Positions 34,088 to 42,137 of a DNA stretch of 64,000 nucleotides are shown one piece after another. The notes beneath the pieces are model-generated. The model was not told where the DNA came from. It ran no database searches and saw only the letters and a list, made by a program, of their open reading frames with translations. Source of the stretch: Thalassospira sp. GTDB taxonomy: Bacteria > Pseudomonadota > Alphaproteobacteria > Rhodospirillales > Thalassospiraceae. The stretch covers positions 186,001 through 250,000 of the forward strand of contig NZ_JAUYHK010000010.1 of NCBI RefSeq assembly GCF_030690045.1, in the 5' to 3' direction. Position 1 is the stretch's first letter; the number at the start of each line of letters is the position of its first letter. A program made the translations under genes and the position numbers.

Positions 34088-34789
34088 CTATTCAGACCGC
34101 TCCTGCAACCGCCCAAAGGCCGCCCGGACCTCGGCGACAATCCCCGGATCACCATCGCGCCAATACCGCGGATCATTCATCAGGCGGCGAATGCGCCCCC
34201 GGTCATCTTCGCCGCCCGCCCCATCGGACAGCGTCGTCAATCCCGGTTCACGGTCCTGCATCATCAGGCGATACATCGCCTGCACCCCCGCCGCCGTTTC
34301 GCCCAGCGCGTCATAGGCCGCCGGGGGCAAGGCGGTTTTGCCCCATTGCGCAATTTGCGGTGCGATTTTGGCCCAGCCGGCCGCCCCGCCAAAGACGCCT
34401 TCCAGGATCTGGCGCTCCGCCCCGGCCTGTTGGTGCAACCCGGCCTGTTGCGTCATCTGTTGCGAAAGCGGCACCAGGATTTCGGCGGCAAGATCATAAA
34501 CCAGTTGCACCTGATCGGGGGTAAAACCCGCCGCATGCAGCCGGTGATTGACCGCCTCATCCACACCGCCCAGTTCATCGGCCACCGCAATCCGGTACTC
34601 CTCCGGCGTTTCAGGCACACCCAGTTCGCGGTAAAAGGCCTGTTTCTCAGCATCGCTGCTGTCTGCCCCCGGCAGGCGCACCATGCGGGCGGTATCCTCA
34701 ACAAATGCCGTTTCCCCGCCCGTCATCGCGGCGGAAACGGCATCCAGGGCAATATCGGCACCCTGTTCCCCTGAAACCGGATCAGTCAT
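34088..34789 (-). CDS. Capsid scaffolding protein (T7 gp9-like)
   Basis: This 233-residue acidic, mostly helical protein contains RELGVPETPEEYRIAVADELGGVDEAVNHRLHAAGFTPDQVQLVYDLAAEILVPL, a pattern widely conserved in podovirus scaffold proteins. Scaffold proteins shape the procapsid and are released later. Its start overlaps the end of the Bbp19-like gene by 4 bp, so it is part of the portal operon. The capsid gene follows after the inserted YafK-like gene. Confidence 0.85.
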   Translation of the reverse strand: MTDPVSGEQGADIALDAVSAAMTGGETAFVEDTARMVRLPGADSSDAEKQAFYRELGVPETPEEYRIAVADELGGVDEAVNHRLHAAGFTPDQVQLVYDLAAEILVPLSQQMTQQAGLHQQAGAERQILEGVFGGAAGWAKIAPQIAQWGKTALPPAAYDALGETAAGVQAMYRLMMQDREPGLTTLSDGAGGEDDRGRIRRLMNDPRYWRDGDPGIVAEVRAAFGRLQERSE

Positions 34790-35058
34790 CTGTTTTTCCT
34801 TTCAGAACCCTGCGCCATCTGACGCATTTGCAAGACAAGGGCACGTTGCCCTTCCAGCATCCATAACGCCCGGTCCCCGGCATCGGGGCCAAGGACGCGA
34901 TCAAGTGTCATCGCCCGCAAATCACCCAAAACAACCGCGCCATCCGCACCGCCCAGACAACGCTGCCAGATCTTGCGCCGCATCTGATCGACGTTTGCGG
35001 CGTCATCTGCGGCTGGATCGTCCGACATTTGCGGATTGAACCAGTGCCAGCCGGTCAT
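34786..35058 (-). CDS. Bbp19-like small phage protein
   Basis: A 90-residue protein with WQRCLGGADGAVVLGDLRAMTLDRVLGPDAGDRALWMLEGQRALVLQMRQM, which fits the Bbp19-type domain found between portal and scaffold genes in podovirus-like prophages. Function unknown. It overlaps the portal gene and the scaffold gene by 4 bp each, so all three are translated as a coupled unit. Confidence 0.75.
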   Translation of the reverse strand: MTGWHWFNPQMSDDPAADDAANVDQMRRKIWQRCLGGADGAVVLGDLRAMTLDRVLGPDAGDRALWMLEGQRALVLQMRQMAQGSERKNR

Positions 35059-36707
35059 GATGCACCCCCGCCCAATTCCACCATCCCGGCAAGTTCCGTC
35101 ACAATGTCGGCAATCGCTATGTCGGGCATCTCGGGCATAACCGGACGCAACAAATGTTCCGGCACGCCAAACTGTTCGGCCAGCCAGCCGACCGTGCGGT
35201 CCAGATCAATCCGCGCCATCGCATCCGGTCCCAACCCGCCCAGCCGGATCAACCAGTCCAGCGTCTGTGCCGCCTGCACCCGCCTTGGCAATTGCGCCAT
35301 CGGGGCGGCATGGCGCAACCGCACCACATCGCCCTCCAGCGGTATTTCCGGCAACACCCCGCGCCGGGTCAGGATATGCACCGCCCGGCGCATCAGGGGA
35401 AACAGCAATTCCGCCTGCAACCGGCCATAGGTCGCGCCCAGCAACCGGCTGTTTTCTGCGGCCCGTTCCAGAACCTCGGTCGCCGTCATGCGCGGGGCCT
35501 CCATCGGGGTCAGACGATCCGCCAGCAAACAGCGCCGGATACGGTCGCGCAAATCCTGCAATACCAGGTCCGACACATCAAACCGCCCCGGCGCGTCCAG
35601 CGGTTTCAACCCCGCCGATCCGACCGCCTTGGGAATGATGCTGCCCGGCACCAGCCGCACAGTGGCGGGGTTCAGAATCCCGTCATCGTCGGCCTGCCAG
35701 ATACCGGTCACGGCGATCGAGGCATTTTTCAAAATCAGTTCCACCACCTTGTTGGCGGTCTTGATATCGGGCAATGCCTTCATCACCGGCGACCTGCCAT
35801 AAATCTCGCCCGGTGCCTTCAACCAGCGAAAGGCGATATAGGGCGAAACGGCAAAGCGGTCGACCGCAATCAGGCCATCGCCCCCCGCCGCCCCGCCATC
35901 CTCGTAAAACACCGCCAGATCATAACCGCCCGCGCCATCCATACCGCCCGTCCCGCTCGCCACCGGCAAGACCGCCTCGATCAGACTCCATTTGCGCGTG
36001 GCGGCATCCCCGCCATTTGCCCCGGCCCCATTCCCGGCCCCGCTCGCCCCATCGGGCAAGGGTGCATCGGGCCATCGCGCCCGGATATCGCCAAGCCCCA
36101 GATGCAATTTGCGAAACACCGCATCCAGCGCCCCGTCGGCCCGTTCCTCAAATGCCAGTTCGCGCACCGGAATGCTGGCAAATCGCAATGCGGACGCGGT
36201 GCCAAACGGCGACTCTTCCAGCCGCAAACAGGCCGTTCCGACCGTCACCAGATCCAGAAACGCCTGATGGATTTCAACACTGAAATTCGACCGTTCAAAA
36301 TGCCCGTCAATGATCCGCACCGCCTGCGCCAGACTGTCGGCCAAAACCGCCCGATCATTCTCTGGCACCGCCGCCCCGCATTCCAGATCGAACCAGCCAC
36401 CACCCGGCGGGGTGATTTCGGCCAGAAGACTGGCGGCAAGCTGCTCGACCGCATCGGGGGCCGTGGCATCAAACACCCGGTCAAACCGGCGATTGCCCTC
36501 CTGCCCGCCACCCGATGCGCCAGATGCACCGGACACACTCCCGCCAGACGCACCTTCCCCGCGCTGCGGCAGGGCGAATTCATAACATTCCTGCCAATGC
36601 CGTTGCCAGTTCTGCCGTCGCGCCACGGCCCGGCGATACCGGCCGCGCAATCCATCCACATCGGGCCGCATCCGGTCTGCGGTCTGCATCTTGTCCAACA
36701 ATGCCAT
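35055..36707 (-). CDS. Portal (head-tail connector) protein, T7 gp8-like
   Basis: A portal of 550 residues. Family stretches are the N-terminal RRQNWQRHWQECYEFALPQRG, DATAPDAVEQLAASLLAEITPPGGGWFDLE, then KAPGEIYGRSPVMKALPDIKTANKVVELILKNA and LADRLTPMEAPRMTATEVLERAAENSRLLG near the C-terminus. It forms the dodecameric DNA channel and docks the terminase. A Gly/Ser-rich insertion is seen about residue 55-70. The ATG at 36707 is chosen because the preceding gene ends at 36712; 36770 is also open. Confidence 0.9.
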   Translation of the reverse strand: MALLDKMQTADRMRPDVDGLRGRYRRAVARRQNWQRHWQECYEFALPQRGEGASGGSVSGASGASGGGQEGNRRFDRVFDATAPDAVEQLAASLLAEITPPGGGWFDLECGAAVPENDRAVLADSLAQAVRIIDGHFERSNFSVEIHQAFLDLVTVGTACLRLEESPFGTASALRFASIPVRELAFEERADGALDAVFRKLHLGLGDIRARWPDAPLPDGASGAGNGAGANGGDAATRKWSLIEAVLPVASGTGGMDGAGGYDLAVFYEDGGAAGGDGLIAVDRFAVSPYIAFRWLKAPGEIYGRSPVMKALPDIKTANKVVELILKNASIAVTGIWQADDDGILNPATVRLVPGSIIPKAVGSAGLKPLDAPGRFDVSDLVLQDLRDRIRRCLLADRLTPMEAPRMTATEVLERAAENSRLLGATYGRLQAELLFPLMRRAVHILTRRGVLPEIPLEGDVVRLRHAAPMAQLPRRVQAAQTLDWLIRLGGLGPDAMARIDLDRTVGWLAEQFGVPEHLLRPVMPEMPDIAIADIVTELAGMVELGGGAS

Positions 36708-36711
36708 CCCC

Positions 36712-36987
36712 CTATTCCCCCAAAAGGTTCTTGCCGCCACCTGTCGCGGCCGCATTTGCACCGGTCGCACCTGTCACTGCCGCCGTAACCGCACCGGGTT
36801 GCAACAACCCGCGATACCCGGTCGCAATCAATCCGGCCCGGCCATAGCTGCGCCGTCTTTGCGCTTCCAGTCGCGCCTGTCGGGCGGCCTCAACCGCACT
36901 TTGCACCGGGTCGTCCGGCGGACTGACGGCAACCGGCATGGCGCTTGCCACCGGTTGCGGCTTTGGCCCTGAAAACAAACTTCCCAT
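36712..36987 (-). CDS. Small phage protein upstream of portal
   Basis: A 91-residue protein rich in Ala, Gly and Arg: MGSLFSGPKPQPV at the start, a helical AVEAARQARLEAQRRRSYGRAG stretch, and a flexible C-terminus. Proteins of this pattern often precede the portal gene in alphaproteobacterial podophages. It starts at 36987 after AAGGAAAAG and ends 4 bp before the portal ATG. Function unknown. Confidence 0.72.
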   Translation of the reverse strand: MGSLFSGPKPQPVASAMPVAVSPPDDPVQSAVEAARQARLEAQRRRSYGRAGLIATGYRGLLQPGAVTAAVTGATGANAAATGGGKNLLGE

Positions 36988-37018
36988 CACGCTTTTCCTT
37001 TCCATGCATCCCAAACGC

Positions 37019-37051
37019 AAAAACCCGCAAGGCGTGAACCTTGCGGGTTTT
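37019..37051. terminator. Bidirectional terminator between the first and second phage units
   Basis: AAAACCCGCAAGGC pairs with the complementary arm ending GCGGGTTTTT around a 4-nt loop. It has A and T tracts on both sides. It would end the transcript from 38.1 kb before the portal operon. Confidence 0.85.
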
Positions 37052-37200
37052 TCATCCGGGCGCATTTGTCCCGTTGACTTTTCTCTTATGCCACAGCCAA
37101 AAGAACAAATCAAGAACTTTTTTCGCAAAAAAGCAAAAAACTTTTGCCCCCGGCCTTTCCCTTTCCCTGAAATCGGGAATCCATATTTAGTTCCAACAGG

Positions 37201-37620
37201 TTACGCCGCTATCCCCAAACGCTCCTGCCGCACCAAAAACCGGTAAAGCTGCCATGGCGTGACAATCCCCACCCCGGAAATCCCCGTCAGCCGTTTGACA
37301 AATTCGACACAACTAAACGGCCCGATCCGCACCTGTTTTGCCACCTCGCCCGGATACGGCACCCACACGCATTGATGCCCGATTCCCCGGTAAAACGCCG
37401 CCGGATCAAACAAAACCGAATAATGCCAGACCTCGCAGCGCACCCGGTGGCTTTGCGGATCAAGGCAAATCCATTCCCCGGCCCGCGCGCCGGGAAACAG
37501 CACAAAACAATGCCGGAATCCCGGCTTTAACAGCCTCAAAAACCGTTTTTCCGGAGCATCGCCAAACACCACCAGAATATCCTGTTCCGGCACGGTTTCC
37601 GCCCCGCTCACATATGACAT
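37201..37620 (-). CDS. Phage-cluster protein with possible permuted papain-like fold
   Basis: A 139-residue protein. RHCFVLFPGARAGEWICLDPQSHRV (about residues 35-60) carries a His, and IGPFSCVEFVKRLTGI near the C-terminus carries a Cys. The order His then Cys, with hydrophobic strands around, resembles circularly permuted papain-like/NlpC amidases. This is an inference from motif shape only. The ATG at 37620 follows GGGAGTTGCC, and the gene overlaps the preceding one by 13 bp. Homologues often accompany podovirus-like portal operons. Confidence 0.65.
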   Translation of the reverse strand: MSYVSGAETVPEQDILVVFGDAPEKRFLRLLKPGFRHCFVLFPGARAGEWICLDPQSHRVRCEVWHYSVLFDPAAFYRGIGHQCVWVPYPGEVAKQVRIGPFSCVEFVKRLTGISGVGIVTPWQLYRFLVRQERLGIAA

Positions 37621-38057
37621 GGCGGCAACTCCCAAATCATCGGGCAGGGTTTCAGGGAATTTTCGTTCAAATCGTCTTCGATGTCGGGACCCGGCACGAC
37701 AATGCCGCGCCCGATCAGCACGATCTCCAGGGCATCCAGCGCCTCGCGCCACAGGATATCCTTGCGGGCTTCATCCGCCCGGCGCGAATCGGGCAGACGT
37801 TCGACAAGCCCGTAATATTCCAGAACCTGCAAATGCGCCTGCGCCAAAATCCCCTCACGGTGCAACCGCTTGACCGCATTATAGATATCATCGGGATCAC
37901 AGGGGCGAATCACATCGCCCGCCCCGGCCATCACCCGCGCCCCCTCAACCCGCGAGGACTGACACCGCACGAACCAGAACCATGCCTGCCGGGCACTTGA
38001 AAACGCGGTGGGTGTTCCCTGAATCAGCGGTTTGGGAAAATGTTTTTTCTGTTTCAT
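37608..38057 (-). CDS. Conserved hypothetical protein at the head of the phage cluster
   Basis: A 149-residue cytoplasmic protein. Its pattern GTPTAFSSARQAWFWFVRCQ, PCDPDDIYNAVKRLHREGILAQAHLQVLEYYGL and ILWREALDALEIVLIGRGIV is one I associate with conserved alphaproteobacterial proteins of unknown role near podovirus-like genes. It could bind DNA, and a small-terminase role is possible but unproven. The ATG at 38057 lacks an ideal SD but follows GGAGGCAGCAGC. It is the first gene of the minus-strand cluster. Confidence 0.68.
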   Translation of the reverse strand: MKQKKHFPKPLIQGTPTAFSSARQAWFWFVRCQSSRVEGARVMAGAGDVIRPCDPDDIYNAVKRLHREGILAQAHLQVLEYYGLVERLPDSRRADEARKDILWREALDALEIVLIGRGIVVPGPDIEDDLNENSLKPCPMIWELPPCHM

Positions 38058-38365
38058 GCTGCTGCCTCCTGACAAATGCGCAACAAGGCGCACGCGCCGC
38101 CCGACAAACCGGCGGCCTGATGCAAAATCCGGCGCAAAAGCGCGGTTTCAAACTGGGTTTTGTTTCATGTCGTCAGGGGAAAAGCAGAGACAATCGGCCA
38201 ACCTTCGCGACCCGCCCCTGCCCGGTATGCCAGCCTGCGGATGCAGCTTCCCCGGTGACACACAACCTGTAATCCCTTTTTGTTCTTTTTGTAAAGGATT
38301 TTTTTCCTACTATTCTGAATACATGACGCCGTCAAACTGAACTGCCAATCTCGCAACAAAGCTAT
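38058..38365. other. Leader region of the phage cluster
   Basis: No gene is supported. The AT-rich part 38260-38330 is where the promoter for the minus-strand cluster should lie. The best pair I see is TTGACG (38330-38335) with a weak -10 TAGTAG 17 bp on. A GC-rich hairpin GCCGCC/GGCGGC lies near 38097-38112. No CtrA-like TTAA-N7-TTAA site was found. Confidence 0.4.
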
Positions 38366-38842
38366 TTAACTAGATGATTTTGATTGCCGCCGAGAAAGGC
38401 ACTTTTGCCATTTCAGAAGGGCCGCATATGCCTCATGAATGTCATCCGCAGTTCTCTGAACTTGTTCCGAATTCATCTCTTTGTGACGGAACTCACGGAA
38501 CGGGCGAGAAGAAACATTAATTGATGTTTCTGGCGTTGCTCCAGTAATCCAAGTGTTATGGAAAACCTCGTTTCGCTCTTTTCTGGCGGCTTTAATGAGA
38601 GAAATTAAACGGTCAATTTGAGGTTTTTCGTCAGGAAAAATATCGACAAGTAGCGATTTCAATAACCCAACAAGCCGATCTGGGCCGGTGTTTTTTAGAA
38701 GGTATTCTGCGGTTTTGGGTTTATCAGCAAGAGCTTTATGAATCGTTCTCTCAATATGTTGTTCAAGCCGAGAGGAATGAGCAGCGACATTTGCGATTGC
38801 AAAATGAAAATCGTCAGAAAGATGGTCGAACTTTTTCACCAT
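38366..38842 (-). CDS. HEPN-like protein with RNEVFH motif
   Basis: A mostly helical protein of 158 residues. It begins FDHLSDDFHFAIANVAAHSSRLEQHIERTIHKAL and has the segment IKAARKERNEVFHNTW about residues 84-99, which contains R-N-x3-H, the Rx4-6H signature of HEPN ribonucleases. The overall size and helical pattern fit a HEPN domain, but family membership is inferred. It starts at 38842 after GGAGTTCGAC, 30 bp downstream of a small partner gene on the same strand. AT content is higher than in the phage genes. It may be a toxin or abortive-infection effector. Confidence 0.65.
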   Translation of the reverse strand: MVKKFDHLSDDFHFAIANVAAHSSRLEQHIERTIHKALADKPKTAEYLLKNTGPDRLVGLLKSLLVDIFPDEKPQIDRLISLIKAARKERNEVFHNTWITGATPETSINVSSRPFREFRHKEMNSEQVQRTADDIHEAYAALLKWQKCLSRRQSKSSS

Positions 38843-38872
38843 GTCGAACTCCGATCAAAAAGAAGATGAAGT

Positions 38873-39127
38873 CTAAAGGCGAGGAAATCCAGGCAACCCT
38901 GACGGAGCGTCTAACACCTCCTGAAGGTCATCGACTGCCTTCTGGATCAATTGACGAACCTCGCTCACTTGATCCTCTGACTGAGATAGAGCGCCGTGCA
39001 CGTCAATTTCCAAGACAATACGCGGGGATTTCTGGCGAATGACGTGTACCTTTTCGGATTCTGGTTCGCCTACTGTGCCATTTACGTGGACATACCAATC
39101 CTGATTAGGGCCAGTGTCGTAAACCAT
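38873..39127 (-). CDS. Small partner protein of the HEPN-like gene
   Basis: An 84-residue protein with a beta-rich start (YDTGPNQDWYVHVNGTVGEPESEKVHVIR, PRIVLEIDVHG) and a helical end (VSEVRQLIQKAVDDLQEVLD). No family recognised; it is not an MNT nucleotidyltransferase, the usual HEPN antitoxin. The ATG at 39127 has the SD GGGAGG at the right spacing, better than 39133. It precedes the HEPN-like gene by 30 bp, so the pair may be an antitoxin-toxin unit (inference). Confidence 0.6.
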   Translation of the reverse strand: MVYDTGPNQDWYVHVNGTVGEPESEKVHVIRQKSPRIVLEIDVHGALSQSEDQVSEVRQLIQKAVDDLQEVLDAPSGLPGFPRL

Positions 39128-39381
39128 TAGCATTCCTCCCTTGATGTAATAGGAAAGAATGCTCTGCTCACATCAACTCAGAGTCAACGCTTCTGAAAAG
39201 CTTTAGACTTCAGCAATCCGCCGATAGCTATGACGCTTGCCACAGATGGCTTGGTGAAGTTGCTCCCCACGTTTTGCATCGGAAATCTTGAGCACAGCGC
39301 GTTAGCTGTAACGGAAATCAAATTGCGGCACTGATGCATTCAAGCATAATACTGCCCAATACAACTTTCTGCGTAGATCGA

Positions 39382-39404
39382 CCTTTTAAAGGAATTTATT
39401 CCTT
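39382..39404. promoter_or_regulatory. Operator palindromes of the S24 repressor gene
   Basis: CCTTTTAAAGG (39382-39392) and AAGGAATTTATTCCTT (39389-39404) are perfect dyads that share bases. The second covers the -35 position relative to the TAATAT at 39426-39431. This fits autoregulation by the repressor. Confidence 0.55.
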
Positions 39405-39425
39405 CCCCCGCCTCCCGCCACCCGC

Positions 39426-39431
39426 TAATAT
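39426..39431 (+). promoter_or_regulatory. -10 box of the repressor gene, possibly leaderless
   Basis: TAATAT ends 6 nt before the A of the ATG at 39438, so transcription would start at or next to the start codon. No SD is visible. Leaderless repressor mRNA is known from lambda cI (PRM). Confidence 0.5.
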
Positions 39432-39437
39432 CTCGGC

Positions 39438-40058
39438 ATGATCCGGCATGACCAAATATGGGCGGCGCTTGATAAAATCGCCGAAGATCACGGGCTGTCC
39501 CCTTCGGGGCTGGCCCGGTTAGCACAGCTTGACCCGACCACATTCAACCGGTCCAAACGGGTAACGACGGCGGGAAAATCGCGTTGGCCCTCGACCGAAA
39601 GCATCGCCAAGGTGTTATCCGTCACCAATGTGACATTCCGCGAATTTTCCGAACTGATGGATGGCAACGGGGCCGGGCGGGTGCCGGTAATCGGCTTTGC
39701 CCAGGCCGGGAATCGCGGCTTTTTTGACGATGCCGGGTATCCGGTTGGCGGCGCATGGGAAGACATCACCTTTCCCGCCCTGCATGATCCGACCGCCTAT
39801 GGCTTGCGGATTTCGGGCGAGTCGATGAGCCCGGTTTTCCGCGATGGCGATCTGATCATTGTCTCCCCGGCGTCCAACATCCGCCCGCATGACCGGGTGG
39901 TGGTCAAAACCATCGACGGCGAAGTGATGGCCAAGGAACTGGTGCGGCGCGGCGCGATGGGGATCGAGCTTAAATCCTTCAACCCCGATTACGAAAACCG
40001 CTATATCCCCGCCGACCAGATCGACTGGATCGCCCGGGTGTTGTGGTGCAGTCAGTAG
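39438..40058 (+). CDS. CI/LexA-like S24 family repressor
   Basis: A 206-residue regulator. The N-terminal helix-turn-helix (LSPSGLARLAQLDPTTFNRSKR, residues 20-41) is followed by a self-cleaving S24 peptidase domain. The likely cleavage site Ala-Gly is in GFAQAGNRGF, the nucleophile Ser in ISGESMSPVFRDGDLIIV, and the general-base Lys in EVMAKELV. RecA-dependent autocleavage is expected on DNA damage. Such repressors occur both in prophages and as stand-alone alphaproteobacterial regulators. Its place at the head of the particle cluster makes control of that cluster plausible. Palindromes overlap its promoter. Confidence 0.87.
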   Translation: MIRHDQIWAALDKIAEDHGLSPSGLARLAQLDPTTFNRSKRVTTAGKSRWPSTESIAKVLSVTNVTFREFSELMDGNGAGRVPVIGFAQAGNRGFFDDAGYPVGGAWEDITFPALHDPTAYGLRISGESMSPVFRDGDLIIVSPASNIRPHDRVVVKTIDGEVMAKELVRRGAMGIELKSFNPDYENRYIPADQIDWIARVLWCSQ

Positions 40059-40186
40059 GCGGAATGCCTGCGATGGCAATATCACCGCAATCTGAATATC
40101 TGCCAAAGCTCCACACTGCCCCGGTGTCCTGCCGATCATGAAACCATGAAATCGTGACAAAACACCGGGGCGGTGTGGCATTGGGG

Positions 40187-41005
40187 TTATTTCACCCCGG
40201 TCATTTTCGACAATTGGGCCGCAACATTCGGCCCCGCCACCAAAATCGGCGCACCGCTTTCAAGGCTGTCTGGCTGATCAAGGAAATCGCTGCACCAGCC
40301 ACCGGCCTCTTTCATCAGGACAATCCCCGCCATGCAATCCCATGAATTGATGTGCGGTTCAAAATAGCCGATCAGCCGCCCCGCCGCCGCATAGGACATC
40401 ATCAGCGCACAGGACCCGTTGCGGATAAACATCCCCTCGCGGTCAATCAGATCGGTCATGAACGGGATCAGGGCATCGCTGCCAACCCGGTGCGACATGC
40501 CAATCCCCATCACCCCGGCATTGACATTATTTACCGGGTTGGCCTTGACCGGATCACCATTAACCGTCGTGCCTTCCCCGGTCATGGCGGCAAATAATTC
40601 ATTGCCATTGGGTTCATAGACAAGGCCGATCACCGCTTCCTTGCCAATCATCAGCGCCACCGAAATGCACCATGTCGGCATTTTATTGACAAAGCAGGCG
40701 GTGCCGTCAATCGGATCAATCACCCACAAACAGTCATTATCGCCGCGCGTAATGCCCATTTCCTCGCCCAGAAACCCGTCTTCGGGAAAGGCATCGGCGA
40801 TGCGGTCGCGGATGATCGCCTCGACATTCTTGTCGGCAATCGACACCACATCAAGCGGATTGGTCTTGGTTTCCACCACCAGTTCATCCACCCGGCGATA
40901 ATAATCCATCGCCACCTTCCCGGCTTCTTTCATCACCGCCTTGGCATGTTCAAACCGGGCGTCGATATCAATGTTTTTACGGCTTTCGCTGCTTGACTGG
41001 ACCAC
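40187..41005 (-). CDS. Inositol monophosphatase family protein
   Basis: A Mg-dependent phosphatase of 272 residues. Metal-binding motifs are GEEMG, WVIDPIDGTACF and the C-terminal NSWDCMAGIVLMKEAGG. The family removes phosphate from inositol, sugar or nucleotide phosphates in the cytoplasm. A GTG at 41005 with AAGGAGACCC is the best start; upstream in-frame ATGs lie inside the ATPase gene. It is 34 bp after the AfuC-like ATPase gene, so it is the last gene of the importer operon. That points to dephosphorylation of an imported sugar phosphate. Confidence 0.9.
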   Translation of the reverse strand: MVQSSSESRKNIDIDARFEHAKAVMKEAGKVAMDYYRRVDELVVETKTNPLDVVSIADKNVEAIIRDRIADAFPEDGFLGEEMGITRGDNDCLWVIDPIDGTACFVNKMPTWCISVALMIGKEAVIGLVYEPNGNELFAAMTGEGTTVNGDPVKANPVNNVNAGVMGIGMSHRVGSDALIPFMTDLIDREGMFIRNGSCALMMSYAAAGRLIGYFEPHINSWDCMAGIVLMKEAGGWCSDFLDQPDSLESGAPILVAGPNVAAQLSKMTGVK

Positions 41006-41039
41006 GAAGGGTCTCCTTTCTCTGGGTGTCTTCAAGATG

Positions 41040-42137
41040 TTAATTTTTCGGCACCAGTGCCAGACCGCGCCGTGAAAATCCAATGCCGACATCGCGGCCA
41101 GCGGCAATCGGCGTATCGATCAGGCCATCAATGACAAAAAGCGGCCCTAACGGGGTATCCACGCTGTAATGCATCTGACTACCAAGATAAGTTGCATGGG
41201 TAATGTGACCCTTTAACGACATTTCCCCTGCGGTGGCGGTGGGGACCGGGTCAAGGGCAGTCAGTTGCACCGCATCGGGGCGCACCGCCACCCTGATCGG
41301 GCCGGGCCGGTATCCACGATGGGGCAATTCCTGCGTCACCCCGCCCAGATCCACCACGGCATAATCGCCGGAAATCTCGCGAATTTCGGCTTCGACCAGA
41401 TTGGCATCGCCAATAAAATCGGCAATGAAGGCCGAGGCCGGTTGTTCATACAATTCGCGCGGCGTGCCTTGCTGGGCAATCACCGCATTATTCATCACAA
41501 TGATCCGGTCCGACACCGCAAGGGCTTCTTCCTGATCATGGGTGACATACACCGCCGTCAGGCCCAGTTCCTGTTGCAAATCGCGGATTTCGGTGCGGAC
41601 ATGGCGGCGCAGCTTGGCATCAAGGTTTGACAGGGGTTCGTCCAGCAACAAAACCTCCGGCTCCAGAACAAGGGCGCGCGCCACCGCCACCCGTTGTTGC
41701 TGCCCGCCCGATAATTCGGATGGCAGACGGTCGCCATAGCCCGCCAGCCCGACCAGACGCAGGCCTTCTTCGGCCTTTTCGCGGGTTTCGGCCTTGCTGT
41801 TGCCGCTCACCGACAGGCCATAACCGACATTTTCCGCCACACTCATATGGGGAAACAGGGCATAGGACTGAAACACCATGCTGACATCGCGGTCTGTGGC
41901 GGGCAATTGCGTCACATCCTTGCCACCAATCAAAATCCGCCCGGACGACGCATGTTCCAGCCCGGCAATCATGCGCAAGGTTGTGGTTTTGCCACAGCCG
42001 CTGGGCCCCAAAAGGGTAACAAGTTCGCCCGGCTGAATGTCAAAGGACACATTGTCAATCGCCAGAACCGACCCCCGGCCATAGGTCTTGGTGACATTTT
42101 CAAAAACCACCGATCCGGCGCGATATTTAAGTGTCAT
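41040..42137 (-). CDS. ABC transporter ATPase (AfuC/FbpC type)
   Basis: A 365-residue ATPase with Walker A GPSGCGKTTTLR, Q-loop VFQSYALFPHM, signature LSGGQQQRVAVARALV, Walker B VLLLDEPLSNLDAKL, switch YVTHDQEEAL and a C-terminal TOBE domain. It belongs to the iron/spermidine/sugar-phosphate branch of importer ATPases. It starts at 42137 and overlaps the permease gene by 4 bp. It energises the fused permease upstream. Confidence 0.92.
   Translation of the reverse strand: MTLKYRAGSVVFENVTKTYGRGSVLAIDNVSFDIQPGELVTLLGPSGCGKTTTLRMIAGLEHASSGRILIGGKDVTQLPATDRDVSMVFQSYALFPHMSVAENVGYGLSVSGNSKAETREKAEEGLRLVGLAGYGDRLPSELSGGQQQRVAVARALVLEPEVLLLDEPLSNLDAKLRRHVRTEIRDLQQELGLTAVYVTHDQEEALAVSDRIIVMNNAVIAQQGTPRELYEQPASAFIADFIGDANLVEAEIREISGDYAVVDLGGVTQELPHRGYRPGPIRVAVRPDAVQLTALDPVPTATAGEMSLKGHITHATYLGSQMHYSVDTPLGPLFVIDGLIDTPIAAGRDVGIGFSRRGLALVPKN

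Larger units (their letters stand above)
39128..39437. other. Intergenic region between HEPN pair and S24 repressor
   Basis: No gene, tRNA or att-like duplication recognised. The right end carries the palindromes and -10 box of the repressor gene, and the left end the SD of the small minus-strand gene. Confidence 0.5.

Noticed and set aside
35154-36788. A 544-codon open frame antisense to the portal gene
   Set aside because: The portal protein on the other strand is clearly real and this frame has shadow composition.
37608-38057. Small terminase subunit
   Set aside because: Position would fit, but no helix-turn-helix or known small-terminase pattern could be seen, so it is left as unknown.
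38058-38365. CtrA-binding site in front of the particle cluster, as in known GTAs
   Set aside because: No TTAA-N7-TTAA motif is present in this leader.
39128-39437. Possible tRNA gene serving as phage attachment site
   Set aside because: No cloverleaf or T-loop GTTCRANNC sequence was found here or at the 17-18 kb end.
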